Shown piece after piece: positions 29,362 through 38,843 of a DNA stretch of 64,000 nucleotides. Made by a program: the position numbers and the translations under genes. Origin of the DNA: Oleoguttula mirabilis (lineage: Eukaryota > Ascomycota > Dothideomycetes > Mycosphaerellales > Teratosphaeriaceae); the NCBI GenBank assembly GCA_035135055.1, contig JAVFHQ010000055.1, positions 124,001 to 188,000 of the forward strand. Reading direction: 5' to 3'. A model generated the notes under the pieces. That model ran no database searches and was not told where the DNA came from. It saw nothing but the letters and a program-made list of their open reading frames with translations. Numbering within the stretch: position 1 is the stretch's first letter; every line of letters starts with the position of its first letter.

Positions 29362-30654
29362 CTACGCCTTGACTTTCTTCGCCTTCTTGGCCTTGCCCTC
29401 GGTGGATGCTCGCTTCTTGGTCGTCTTCTTCACCGTGCTCGCGCCGTTCGCGTCCACCTGTACAGTCTCCACCCGCACCGTCTCCACCACCTCCGTTACC
29501 GGCTGCTCCACCTCTACATTGCTCGGCGGGAGCTCCGCGCCACCATCGGCCTGTTCTGTGGGCGCGCCGACGTCCTCGACTTGCTTCGGCTTCAGGGGCA
29601 CCTCGCTAGCGGCCTTGAGAGCAGGCATGTCGAAATCGTAGCCCAGCTCCTTGAGCTTCTCGGCCTTCTCCGCGCGCAGACGCGACTCCCGCTCGATCTT
29701 CTTGTCCCAGTCCTCACGCACCATTCCGCGCCTGAGCTTGCTGCCCTCCAGCCGGTTCCTCGGCGCGGGCTTCTTCCGCCTCCCACTGCCTCGCCACATG
29801 TTCTCCTTGACCTGCTCCTGGGGTACCGTCCGGACTTGCAGAATGTGGCTGAACAGCAAGTACTTGTCCATCGTCTTGGCCACGATCTCGGCCACTGCCG
29901 CGCTCGCGAACTCGATGAAGCCGTAGTGCTGGCTCTTGCCCGTCTTGCGGTTGCGTGCCAGGCGGATGTGCAGGATGTCGCCGAATTGCGAGAAGTAGGC
30001 GCGCATCTGGTGCTCGAAGAAGCCGTGCGGTATGCGACCGACGTAGATGACACCCGGCGTTCGCTCGGGATCAGCTGTGGTAGCCGCCTTGATCTGCTTC
30101 TGGATGTCTTTGATGCGAGGCGCTTGCGGGAGCTTGTTGATTGCTATGCCTTCTTCCTCGTCATCGGATGCCTCGTCTTCGCTGCTGGAGAAGCCGGCAA
30201 GCAACGCCGCGGTCTGGTCCTCGGTGAGCTCGGCACCGCCTTCTGCTGCATCCTCGACAAGTGTCTCGACGACCGCCGTTGCCGCCTCGTCGTCAGCAGC
30301 GACTGGCTCCGCCGCCTTTACTGCCTTTGCCTTCACTGCCTTCGCCTGCACCGGCTTGGCTGGCTTGGCTTTCGCCTCGACCACCTTTGCAGGCTTGGCC
30401 TTCGCCTCGACCACCTTCGCAGGCTTGGCCTTCGCCTCGACCACCTTCGCAGGCTTGGCCTTCGCCTCGACCGCCTTCGCAGGCTTGACTTTCGCCTCGA
30501 CCACCTTCGCAGGCGCAGGCTTAGGCTTGGGTTGCTTGAGGGCGGATTTGCGCGGCGCCGGCTTGTCGGCCGACTTGCCCGTCTTCACCTTCTTCGCCGC
30601 CGAAGCCACATCGCCGGTGCTCTTGCGCTTATTGGTGACAGTCTGTGTCGACAT
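29362..30654 (-). CDS. NOP15: nucleolar RRM protein NOP15 type
   Basis: This is a 430-residue, single-exon protein. One RNA-recognition motif lies at about 201-280 (RNP2 VIYVGRIP, RNP1 KSQHYGFIEF). It is followed by VRTVPQEQVKENMWRGSGRRKKPAPRNRLEGSKLRRGM and a Lys-rich tail, as in Nop15/NIFK-like ribosome biogenesis factors of the large-subunit pathway. The N-terminal part is a Lys/Ala/Pro domain with five tandem 10-residue repeats of the form VVEAKAKPAK (residues 51-100). An acidic patch (SSSEDEASDDEEEG) follows. The start is ATG 30654, which gives the expected MSTQTVTNKRKSTGD. Expected in the nucleolus. Confidence 0.85.
   Translation of the reverse strand: MSTQTVTNKRKSTGDVASAAKKVKTGKSADKPAPRKSALKQPKPKPAPAKVVEAKVKPAKAVEAKAKPAKVVEAKAKPAKVVEAKAKPAKVVEAKAKPAKPVQAKAVKAKAVKAAEPVAADDEAATAVVETLVEDAAEGGAELTEDQTAALLAGFSSSEDEASDDEEEGIAINKLPQAPRIKDIQKQIKAATTADPERTPGVIYVGRIPHGFFEHQMRAYFSQFGDILHIRLARNRKTGKSQHYGFIEFASAAVAEIVAKTMDKYLLFSHILQVRTVPQEQVKENMWRGSGRRKKPAPRNRLEGSKLRRGMVREDWDKKIERESRLRAEKAEKLKELGYDFDMPALKAASEVPLKPKQVEDVGAPTEQADGGAELPPSNVEVEQPVTEVVETVRVETVQVDANGASTVKKTTKKRASTEGKAKKAKKVKA
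30355..30504. repeat. 30-bp coding minisatellite in NOP15
   Basis: Five tandem copies of a 30-bp unit encoding VVEAKAKPAK and close variants, the central copies nearly identical. Recent slippage or unequal exchange is likely, so copy number should vary between strains. Confidence 0.85.
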
Positions 30655-30877
30655 TGTTGTTTCCGTGTATGTGGTAGTCGCTGGTGCAGCGTAACCGCAG
30701 CGAGCTTGAAACTCCAGCGAACTTTTTTTCCGAAGCGGTGCGGGAGAAGCTGCCGAGGAAACGCCGGGCCGAGCATCGCGCAACCACCGACATCAAATCG
30801 GAAAAGCACTCTGTGCACCTGCTTTCTTGCCGGCATGGTATAAAGCAGCGAGGATTATACTCGGATCTGTGACAAAC
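30655..30877. promoter_or_regulatory. short bidirectional promoter NOP15 / SMN1
   Basis: Only 223 bp separate the two divergent starts. A ggtataaag sequence lies about 40 bp before the SMN1 ATG. Confidence 0.5.
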
Positions 30878-31381
30878 ATGGCGAAGAAGGATCTTTCGCA
30901 CGAGGAGGTGTGGGACGACTCGGCGCTTGTCAACTCCTGGAACGACGCCCTCGAGGAGTACAAGAAGTACCACAGCTTGGCAGCAAAGGGCGAGATGGTT
31001 GATCTCGTGCTCGACAAGGCGGAGGCGGGCTTGCTTGATGAAGAGGAGCCGGAGACGGTGAAGCCAGAGCAGCCCACGCGACCCCAAAAGCAACCGCCAC
31101 TGACGAACGGGGACGCCGTTCAAGCTACATCAGACGGGCCAACAGCGGCTGGTGCACAAACTCCCCATGCTCAGGCCGCTCCGGCGACGATGCCGCTGGC
31201 ACTGCTCAATAATGGTAAGCCACCCGTGAAGGGGACGTAGTGCTACATACATGCTGATTCCTAGACAGTGCAAGACGATGGCTTGAAGAACATCATGATG
31301 AGCTGGTACTACGCCGGCTACTACACAGGTCTGTACGAAGGCCAGCAAAAAGCTCATGATAGCATGGTCCAGCAGGGCTGA
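30878..31381 (+). CDS. SMN1: SMN-like protein (survival motor neuron)
   Basis: The protein has 149 residues from two exons (30878-31214, 31269-31381) around a 54-nt intron (gtaagc, gctgatt, gacag). The N-terminal MAKKDLSHEEVWDDSALVNSWNDALEEYKKYHSLAAKG is the Gemin2-binding helix of SMN. The C-terminal IMMSWYYAGYYTGLYEGQQ is the YG-box oligomerisation helix. No Tudor domain lies between them, as in fission yeast Smn1. SMN assembles the Sm core of spliceosomal snRNPs. The 3' splice site was chosen (cctagacag| rather than cctag|) because only it restores the YG-box frame. Confidence 0.88.
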
Positions 31382-31816
31382 AAGCGCAGACGTACTTGCC
31401 ATCAAGTACGCAATGCGCATGGAGGAGGCCGAGCCGCTCCAACATCACTGAATGCAGTCACTCACGACCAGATCCCAGAGGCCCAGTCAGTAGACCCCCG
31501 ACTCGCCACCGTCATCGCTTCATCTGACATTGCCCCATTAGCTCGTGCGACGTCGCCGCCAGCAGCAGCATGCATGTAGACTACTGCAAGTAGCACAGCA
31601 ATCAACGTCGCCGCTTTCTCGCGAGGCTGCCGCGTTCTGATGGCGCTCGCCCAGACAACGGCACGCCGAACAACTCTGCTATCCACATGTGCGGACAGAA
31701 ATCTGTGCTCCTCACCTTTACTGCAAAGATGTCATTTCCATGCGCGACGCTTCACCGGCTTTTGCAACGGCCTGCCTCTTCGAGTGGCTAGCCCGCGCAT
31801 ACGCTACAGATACGAG
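31382..31816. other. intergenic
   Basis: About 430 bp after SMN1 with no supported gene, ending at the possible target-site duplication of the element that follows. Confidence 0.45.
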
Positions 31817-32152
31817 TCTTAGAGACCGGGCCCCCATTTTTGGGAATGACTGTAACCTCTGTGGTTTAGTGACCAGTTACCGTGACTTTGCTAAGGTTAC
31901 TAGTGACCTCTTTTTCTTTAGTAGTTTCAGTACTACTAAAGTCGCCATTGTGGCTGAAGTAGCTAAAGCTATTGGGGCTCTGTTTGGGGCCTACTTTGAG
32001 CTGGGAGGGGGGCTCTACTTGAGCAGCTACTTTGGCAGCTACTTTGGCAGCTACTTTGGCTACTTCGGTGGTCATCAAGTCACACACCTATAATGTGACT
32101 TGTGACCTGTCGCTGTGACTTTCCTATGGTCACTGTGATTTGCACATCCCTA
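31817..32152. mobile_element. possible hAT-type MITE or remnant
   Basis: This is a 336-bp AT-richer, low-complexity segment. The right end, read inward, begins TAGGGATGTGCAAATCAC, like hAT terminal repeats. The left end has only a weak counterpart (TAGAGAC near 31820). The flanks gatacgag (31809-31816) and gatacgac (32153-32160) match 7 of 8, as expected for an aged hAT 8-bp target duplication. Inside are many short gtgac/gtaac motifs and a 12-bp tandem repeat near 32030-32065. No transposase frame. Confidence 0.4.
32032..32066. repeat. 12-bp tandem repeat agctactttggc
   Basis: About three head-to-tail copies of a 12-bp unit within the MITE-like segment. Confidence 0.8.
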
Positions 32153-32171
32153 GATACGACAGTACGTGATC

Positions 32172-33005
32172 CTAGGTCTTGGTTGCTGTGTACAGCAGAC
32201 AGTAAGGCACTACCAAAACTTCCCTCCACTCCTCGACGTCCCTGCAATGCTCCGGCACCTCCTCTATGCCAGGTGGCGTAAACGCTACATCCTCCATCCC
32301 AACCTCCAGCGGAACATCCCGGTACCAATCCGCGCACTTCAGGATGAATGAATCAAATGCGACCGGCGGCTCCGACAGCAGTTCCGTGTGGACTTTGGTG
32401 GCATCGTCAGTCTCCCCAGCGACGCTCACGCGGATGCCCGCCCATTCGCTCCGGTTCAGCGCGGGTTCGAGGGAGTGGAGTTCGCCCACCCCGACGAAGC
32501 GGCCGCCGGGCGCGAGGTACCGCGAGACGTTGCGCCACATGTTCGCCAGCTCCGTGCGGTTGGAGGCGTAGTTGAACAGCCAGTTCGCCGTGACCAGGTC
32601 GAAGCTTCCGGGTTTCAGGCCGAGGTGGTCGAGGGGTTGGGAACAGTCGGCTTGGTGGTAGACTATACGGTACCCGGTCCTACCATCAGCAGATGTGCCG
32701 TCTGGAGCAGCGGTCGTGTCGGAATCCCTGGCCGCGGAGTCTTCTATGCTTTGGCCGATGCGCAACATCTCGCTGCTGATGTCGACGGCAGTTACCGTTC
32801 GTGCGCCGAGCTCGATGACCATGCGGCTATACAAGCCAGAGCCGCAGGCCAAGTCTAGAATGGTGAGGTCTTGGACATCGCCGAGGCCGCGGCGGAGGAG
32901 GTTCGCGGTGATGATCTCGCCCGGGAGATCTGTGAGGTTTGATGACGAGTATGCTGCGGCGATGGTGTCGTATTGTTTGGATTGCGACTGGGGTGGTGCT
33001 GCCAT
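32172..33005 (-). CDS. class I SAM-dependent methyltransferase
   Basis: This is a 277-residue, single-exon enzyme with a Rossmann methyltransferase fold. Motif I is TILDLACGSGLYSR (about residues 48-61), then VTAVDISSEML (motif II acidic end of strand 2), YHQADCSQP and FDLVTANWLFNYA (post-II/III), and YLAPGGRFVGV. The C-terminal part has FDSFILKCADWYRDVPLEVGMEDVAFTPPGIEE. This is the small-molecule toxA/ubiE-like type, common in fungal accessory metabolism. The substrate cannot be inferred. It adjoins the MITE-like element on its 3' side. Confidence 0.82.
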   Translation of the reverse strand: MAAPPQSQSKQYDTIAAAYSSSNLTDLPGEIITANLLRRGLGDVQDLTILDLACGSGLYSRMVIELGARTVTAVDISSEMLRIGQSIEDSAARDSDTTAAPDGTSADGRTGYRIVYHQADCSQPLDHLGLKPGSFDLVTANWLFNYASNRTELANMWRNVSRYLAPGGRFVGVGELHSLEPALNRSEWAGIRVSVAGETDDATKVHTELLSEPPVAFDSFILKCADWYRDVPLEVGMEDVAFTPPGIEEVPEHCRDVEEWREVLVVPYCLLYTATKT

Positions 33006-33924
33006 GACGATGGGCGAGGAGGCAGTGAGTCACGGCGCTGATGTGCCCTACGTGCTGTAGCTCGCTTGAGGAGCGGGCGGATGGTCGGAGAAGATACAGG
33101 TTCCTGGGTTCACTACGAGACTCTCCGCCTTGGCAACTTCTCCGTGAGTTCCTGGGTGCAATCTGCGTCTGCGGACAATAGGCAGAGTGCTGCAGCTTGG
33201 CAGAGTGCAGTGCCAAGAGCAAAGCGGTCGGGGTTCTGGTGGCGTCCAGATAACGTGCTGACTGATGAAGCCCATCCGCCAATATGCAGGCACGCTCGTC
33301 TTGATGTGGGCTAGCCTCCATTAGCGTCCGCGATCTTTCAATATAAGGTAGGTACCTTACTTTATCCCGTCTCGGCGTCAAGCCATGAAATATCACTTTC
33401 CGCATGCGTTGCTCGAGCCTCGGCTTGTTGAATCTCGCTGCATGTTTAAGATGTGCGCTGCCGCTTGAAATACATGAGGCCCCGGGCCCAACTTACCACG
33501 TCCGAAAGCTGTCTGATCGGAACCAGCGGTTACAGCCAATCGGAGCCGATTATACCTAGGCATCTGATCGTCAATGGCCCCTGATGGACTTGCTGAACAG
33601 CCTTGGCAGTCGAATACGCGAAAGGAGACCTGTCTGTATGTAGCCGCGCGAGATGTGCCGTTGAGGTAGTGGGGTGCGCTGGCGAGACACAACCGCGAGG
33701 AGGCTCTCGGAACCGTGACGAGACGATAAGGCATGTGCTGCCTGTCCCTTCCCGCGACACCTGTTAATGGCTGAGGAGCGCGCCCCCCGTTCGCATGGTA
33801 CGTATATACCAAGAGTTCGTTCCTGTCCCTTTCCTGCTGTTCCTCACACTCGCTCCTTTGGCATTCATCCATACGCTTCGCCTGCGCTTGTTTCGTCGAG
33901 GCGTAGGCGTCTTCTGTCGGCAAC
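33006..33924. other. divergent intergenic region
   Basis: About 920 bp between the methyltransferase and the tannase-family gene. Minus-strand frames here lack domains. It probably holds both promoters. Confidence 0.45.
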
Positions 33925-35766
33925 ATGCGATGGGCCAGCAGCACTCTCATTCCGGCTTTGATAGCAATCAGCGCCCCTTCCGTCAGTGCGACAACCACTT
34001 GCGATCCAGCGATAATCAGCGCGATCCTCGGGCCAAGCACCAACGCAACGCTCAAGTCTGCTGTACTAGTCGTGGCGAATGGGACGTACGGAGGAGGAGG
34101 CTTTGCGCATGACCCAGACTTCCCGGGGAACGCGACTGGCTTACCAGCGCTATGCGCCGTCGAGTTCAATGTCACCAGCCCACTGGGTGCTCACTTCACT
34201 TTCGGGATGTATTTGCCCGACGCGTGGAACAATCGATTGATGGGGGCCGGCAATACCGGGTTTGGAGGCGGTATTGACTGGACGGAGATGGCTCCGCTGG
34301 TACACTATGGCTTCGCAACGGTCTCGACAGATACAGGACATCTCTCCGGCCCAGCTGATGCAAAGTGGGCTAACCACGCGCCCAATCGCCTGGCACTCTG
34401 GGGCTCGATCGCGCTGCACACGTCCGTGGTGCTTGCAAAGCAAGTCGTGACAGGATACTATGGCGATGATGCAATGTACTCGTACTTCTCTGCATGCTCT
34501 GGCGGCGGCCGGCAAGGTTTGAAGGACTTGCAGGTCTATCCGGAGGACTTCGATGGTGTCATAGCCGGGGCGGCACCGTGGCTGCTCAGCCATTTACACC
34601 CGTGGGCGGCCCACGTCTCCATGCCAAACTTACTTGCGGACCCATCGGACAATGTTACAGACGCGCACTTCGATCGATTCGCAGAAGAGGTCGTGCGCCA
34701 GTGTGATCCTCAAGACGGGCTGATGGATCATATTGTTGCTGATCCATATGGCTGTCAGTTCGACTACGCGCCGCTGCTCTGCAATAGCACGTTTACAAAC
34801 AACACGGTCTGTTTTTCCACCAACCAACTTGGCGTGTTGAGGGCCACTTATGAGGACTGGGTGGACACGGAGGACAACAATGCTCTGATCTGGCCGTCGT
34901 TCTCGCTCTCCGCCGATGCTACCGGCCTTGCCGGCTCCGGATTGAACAGGATACCTTCTACCTTCGGAACGGCCTACCTCGAGAACTTTGTCATGAACGA
35001 CACCAATTGGGACTGGCATGCTCTCAACGCCTCTACGGTGATACTGGCAGACAGTCTGAACCCGGGTGAGGCTAACGCAGACAACTTCGATCTCACAAGA
35101 TTTAGAAACAGTGGCGGCAAATTGTTGACGTACCACGGCCTTTCGGACTCATTGATCCCAACCGGCGCATCTATCTATTATTATGAGCAAGTCTTGGCAA
35201 CAATGAACGGCGGTGCCGATGGGAGTATGGCGCAAAACAAGAATACGAGCACAAGCGTGTTAGACGACTTCTACCGCTTGTTCCTTATCCCCGGCATGGG
35301 TCACTGCTCGCATAGCAACGGGTACGCTCCTTGGTATTTCGCAGGCGGCGGGCAACAGCCTCCGGCCAACTCGTCCGGTTATTCTGTCCCTGGCTTCGAG
35401 GACGCAGAGCATGACATTGTGCTTGCGCTGATGGCTTGGGTTGAGAACGGTACGGCGCCGGATAGCCTGGTCGCGACTGGCTGGTACGAACAGGACGTGG
35501 CACAAGGCGTCAAGATGCAGAGACCTGTGTGCCCATACCCGCAGCAGGCGAAGTACCAGGGCGGCGGCGAGAGTCTGGCGAGTAGTTGGAGCTGTGTGAG
35601 TGGGAGTCTGGTGGGCTTTGATGCGATTACCATTGCGAAGGAAGGGAATGCTGATCCGCCGGCGACGGCCACGGCTAGCACGACGAGCAGTAGCGGTGGC
35701 GGAATGTACGCCGCGCCTACCGGGATGCTTGCTGCTGCGATAGTGGGATTGGCATTTGCGTTGTAA
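33925..35766 (+). CDS. tannase / feruloyl esterase family, GPI-anchored
   Basis: This is a 613-residue, single-exon secreted esterase. A signal peptide (MRWASSTLIPALIAISAPSVSA) is followed by a tannase-family domain with the CS-D-HC catalytic arrangement. Cys191-Ser192 lie in ACSGGGRQG, Asp408 in GLSDSLIP and His460-Cys461 in GMGHCSHSNGYAPW; the cysteines are expected to form the disulfide next to the triad. Members hydrolyse gallate or ferulate-type esters. Many N-glycosylation sequons are present. Unusually for a secreted plant-polymer enzyme, the C-terminus is a Thr/Ser spacer plus hydrophobic tail (SGGGMYAAPTGMLAAAIVGLAFAL). This looks like a GPI signal and would keep the enzyme on the cell surface. 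Confidence 0.87.
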   Translation: MRWASSTLIPALIAISAPSVSATTTCDPAIISAILGPSTNATLKSAVLVVANGTYGGGGFAHDPDFPGNATGLPALCAVEFNVTSPLGAHFTFGMYLPDAWNNRLMGAGNTGFGGGIDWTEMAPLVHYGFATVSTDTGHLSGPADAKWANHAPNRLALWGSIALHTSVVLAKQVVTGYYGDDAMYSYFSACSGGGRQGLKDLQVYPEDFDGVIAGAAPWLLSHLHPWAAHVSMPNLLADPSDNVTDAHFDRFAEEVVRQCDPQDGLMDHIVADPYGCQFDYAPLLCNSTFTNNTVCFSTNQLGVLRATYEDWVDTEDNNALIWPSFSLSADATGLAGSGLNRIPSTFGTAYLENFVMNDTNWDWHALNASTVILADSLNPGEANADNFDLTRFRNSGGKLLTYHGLSDSLIPTGASIYYYEQVLATMNGGADGSMAQNKNTSTSVLDDFYRLFLIPGMGHCSHSNGYAPWYFAGGGQQPPANSSGYSVPGFEDAEHDIVLALMAWVENGTAPDSLVATGWYEQDVAQGVKMQRPVCPYPQQAKYQGGGESLASSWSCVSGSLVGFDAITIAKEGNADPPATATASTTSSSGGGMYAAPTGMLAAAIVGLAFAL

Positions 35767-35950
35767 AGATAATGATAAGATGCTGCGAAGCTCAAGGCTT
35801 CCAAAAATTCCTGACGGACTTGATGCCTGTTTCATCGGCGCTCTATAGTGTGGGAGGAGTCCACAACTGTTCACGAAGCTGCCGTGCTCTCACGAGTACC
35901 CTTTACAGCCGCTGGTGCACGCCGTCTTCCTCTTTCGTAGCCATCCCGCA

Positions 35951-38158
35951 TCACTCCTCCGGGACCGCCCAGTCTTCTTTCCTGTAATTCTTGGGCCAAA
36001 TCCCGTTCTTACCCGGACTGATGATACCCTTCGGATCAAGCGCTTCCTTGATCTTCTCGTTCAGCTTCATCTGCGCATGATCGTTAAACGAATACGTGCC
36101 GGCGATCTGATCCATGACACTCAAATGCGTGCGGTATTCGCCCCAGCCTCGCTTCGCCGCATCATCAATCAGCGTCCTGATCAGCCAGTGCGCTCGCTTC
36201 CTGCTGGACGGGTCTTTACGGTTGAAGACGATGCAGACAATGTGGTGCATCTCGCGCATGCCCACGACGAAGGTGCCGATAAAGTCAAAGCCGGCTTCTT
36301 CACAGCGTGTCCGGGTGACCTTGTATTGCGCTACTCCGTCGTCGCCGCTGACTTTGGCTATGGGAGAGAAGAAGAGGTGGGCACCATTCGGTAGCCAGTC
36401 GACCCACTTCAGTTCCGTCGTACTTGGAATCCCTTGAAGGGTGTTGTGTCGGGTTTGAAGCACGAGGTTATCCGGCATGTCTTCCGGCTCGTAGTACTTT
36501 GCGCCTGGCACCTGGAGGAAGGCACCCTTGATGACCTGGAGCATGACGTCTCGTACAGGCTTCGGGCCGTAGACGGCGCCGTAGAAGTTCCAGCGACCTA
36601 GTCTCAGCTTCGCGGCAATAGTGTCGAGCTCGTCGTCCGTCAGAAGCTCGTCGGATGTTGTGTAGGACTTTCGGTCGCCCTGGTAAAAGGAATATCAGCC
36701 TGGGAACTACAACACCCAGCAAGTGAATCCAACATTACCATGACCGCCGCATCAAGCAAGATATGTCGCATGGTTGGCACATTCTGTAACACCATACCAA
36801 CTCTCAGCGGCCTGATGATCTCGAGTGCGGCATGAAGGTCGTCGTCTTTCGGGAAGGTGATTAGGTACTGTCATAGATGATCAGCGTCGTACTAGGCCCT
36901 ATTTTCGTGCAGTACTCTCACGCTTTGATAGCCACCCGGGTTGACCATTAGCCATATGCCCATCTTCACGACAATGCCCAACGACGACTGCGTAAAGATG
37001 CCGTCGTTGTATGGTCCGAAACCTGCAAAGCGAGGGATGAAATGGTCAGCACAGGGTCCTCCCGCACCGTTATACACATCAGCCTCGTACCGTAGTTGAA
37101 GAGGCCCCAAGTATCGTTGGGCTTCTGCTCGTGAGGCGGTGCATTGGGGTCAGCGTTGGGATTGGGTAGCCCGCCCATACCGCTACGCCACAGGCTACCG
37201 TCTGGCAGAACGACTTCCATGCCGCAGCTGACGTATGTCAGCTCGACCGACAACCTCCACTGCACCTAAACGAACTTACTGCATCATCCAATGGTCACCA
37301 TATGGGGTGTAGCCTAATAGGGTTAGGAGTCAAAGCCGGAAACAATAGAACAAGCGACCGACATACCGACTCCTCGCTCAATCGTGTTGCCCATGACCGA
37401 GCCGCCTCCCAGATCCGGTACATCAATCCAAAGCTTCTCCCGCAGATTGTTCTTGACAAGGTAGTCGTGCAAATCACTAGATCATCAACGTCAGCTCGCA
37501 TCTGACGAGCACATTACAGGTGTCCACTCACATGAATGTAACGCCTGGTTCAACGAAAGCGTACGCGCCCTCCGTATTGACCTCGAGGATCTTATTCATG
37601 TTCCGCCCCAGATCGAGGCCAACGCTACCCGTTACCCTCGGCGCCGCACCGCCGTAGCCGACGTTCCGTCCAATGCTGAAAGGCCACAGCGGGATCTCAA
37701 AGTCGTTGCACAATCGGACAATCGCTTGCACTTCAGGAACGTTGCGTGGTGCAACGACTGCGGACGAAACGAGGCATTCCTTTGGCGTGATGTGGTACAT
37801 CTACTACGCATCAGCATCTGGCTAGCTAGCCAGCGAAGCACGCATATGGAACGTCGCTCACGTCGTAGGCTTTGCTCGGATCCATATAGCTTTCGTGTTC
37901 GAGTTCAGCATCGGAGGAGATCACAGTGGCGTTTTCCGTTCCGACGATCTTGCCAATCTGTCGAATGAAGTCCTTGAACTTCTCAAGGCTTGTGTTTGGC
38001 GGCAAGGCCAACGGTCGCTGAGGGTCTGTCGGGCCTGATCCGTCAGGGATACGGTAAGCTGCCGGGTGGGTGCCCATTCCTGCGGACTCGTCATCCCCTG
38101 CCGTGCTACGCCTTGGTGCTGTGCCGCTGCTCGCGGTTTCGACTTCCGTCTGCTTCAT
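35951..38158 (-). CDS. vanillyl-alcohol oxidase / 4-cresol dehydrogenase-type flavoenzyme
   Basis: The protein has 601 residues from eight exons: 38158-37862, 37800-37532, 37476-37367, 37313-37280, 37227-37091, 37022-36922, 36867-36739 and 36679-35951. All introns are 52-68 nt, GT-AG and phase-consistent, and exon 4 is only 34 nt. The FAD-binding PCMH part includes VAPRNVPEVQAIVRLCNDFEIPLWPFSIGRNVGYGGAAPRVTGSVGLDLGRNMNKI. Then follow GGGSVMGNTIERGVGYTPYGDHWMMHCGMEVVLPDGSLWRSGMGG and the C-terminal MHHIVCIVF...RGWGEYRTHLSVMDQIAGTYSFNDHAQMKLNEKIKEALDPKGIISPGKNGIWP. This order is that of the VAO/p-cresol methylhydroxylase family, which oxidises 4-alkylphenols such as vanillyl alcohol or eugenol. 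No signal peptide is visible. Confidence 0.9.
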
Positions 38159-38843
38159 CTTGATGCGAACTATGAAGGGTAAACAAGACCAACAAAGCGG
38201 GATATGGCTAGCTGAAAGAGTATACCGCCTGCTTTTGTAGAGTGGCACATGGAGTCGGGTAACAATAGCCGGCTTTATGTACCGAGTATTTCCCCTCGAC
38301 TCCTTCTTCCTTGTGAAGTTGTGAGCTAGTTATGTGATTCGCCAATATAACCATCCTGATAGCTACTAGCTAACACACCGTGTTACCACGACGGGTGGTC
38401 TTTTCAGTGCCCGCAATCATGCAGATCACGGGAGGCATATACAAAGTTGTATGGAAGCCACACCCGCGGCCGTGCACGCTAACCACGCCAGTTGGCAACT
38501 TACCCTAATTTAGCAAGACGGTGTAGCTACCCTAGTCTACCTTTGCCCATGCATTAGCGTGTGGGAAGATCTGGAAATGGGGTGTGTTTTCCGAATGTAT
38601 TGCAGTGGCCAAAACTGGCCGAGTAACTGGCAACGGCAGCAGTATACCCGCGACAGCATTAGCACCGAGTACAGGAAGGCCTGCTGGCATGACGGTTGTG
38701 GTATTACTTGAGCAGGTTGAGGAGGACTTAGAAACCCAGGACGCTTAAGCTCTTCCAGGTGCGACGACAGCTGACCATACCGCTGTCCCAACCATTTTGT
38801 CAGGTGGTATGTAGATGGGTCAACGATGCATGAGGGCTTGCCC
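38159..38843. other. intergenic between VAO-type and dehydratase genes
   Basis: About 685 bp with no gene. It contains the VAO-type promoter and the 3' flank of the dehydratase gene. Confidence 0.45.

Noticed and set aside
29209..30843. 544-residue plus-strand frame opposite NOP15
   Set aside because: It is antisense to a well-supported RRM protein. Its Leu/Arg-rich repeats are the complement of the Lys/Ala repeat.
33393..34175. 260-residue minus-strand frame
   Set aside because: It overlaps the start of the tannase-family gene on the other strand and has no recognisable domain.
37801..37861. Alternative acceptor (gcgtag|tag) for VAO intron 1
   Set aside because: It would place a TAG stop in frame. 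The acceptor three bases further, tagtag|atg, keeps the MYHITPKECL frame.
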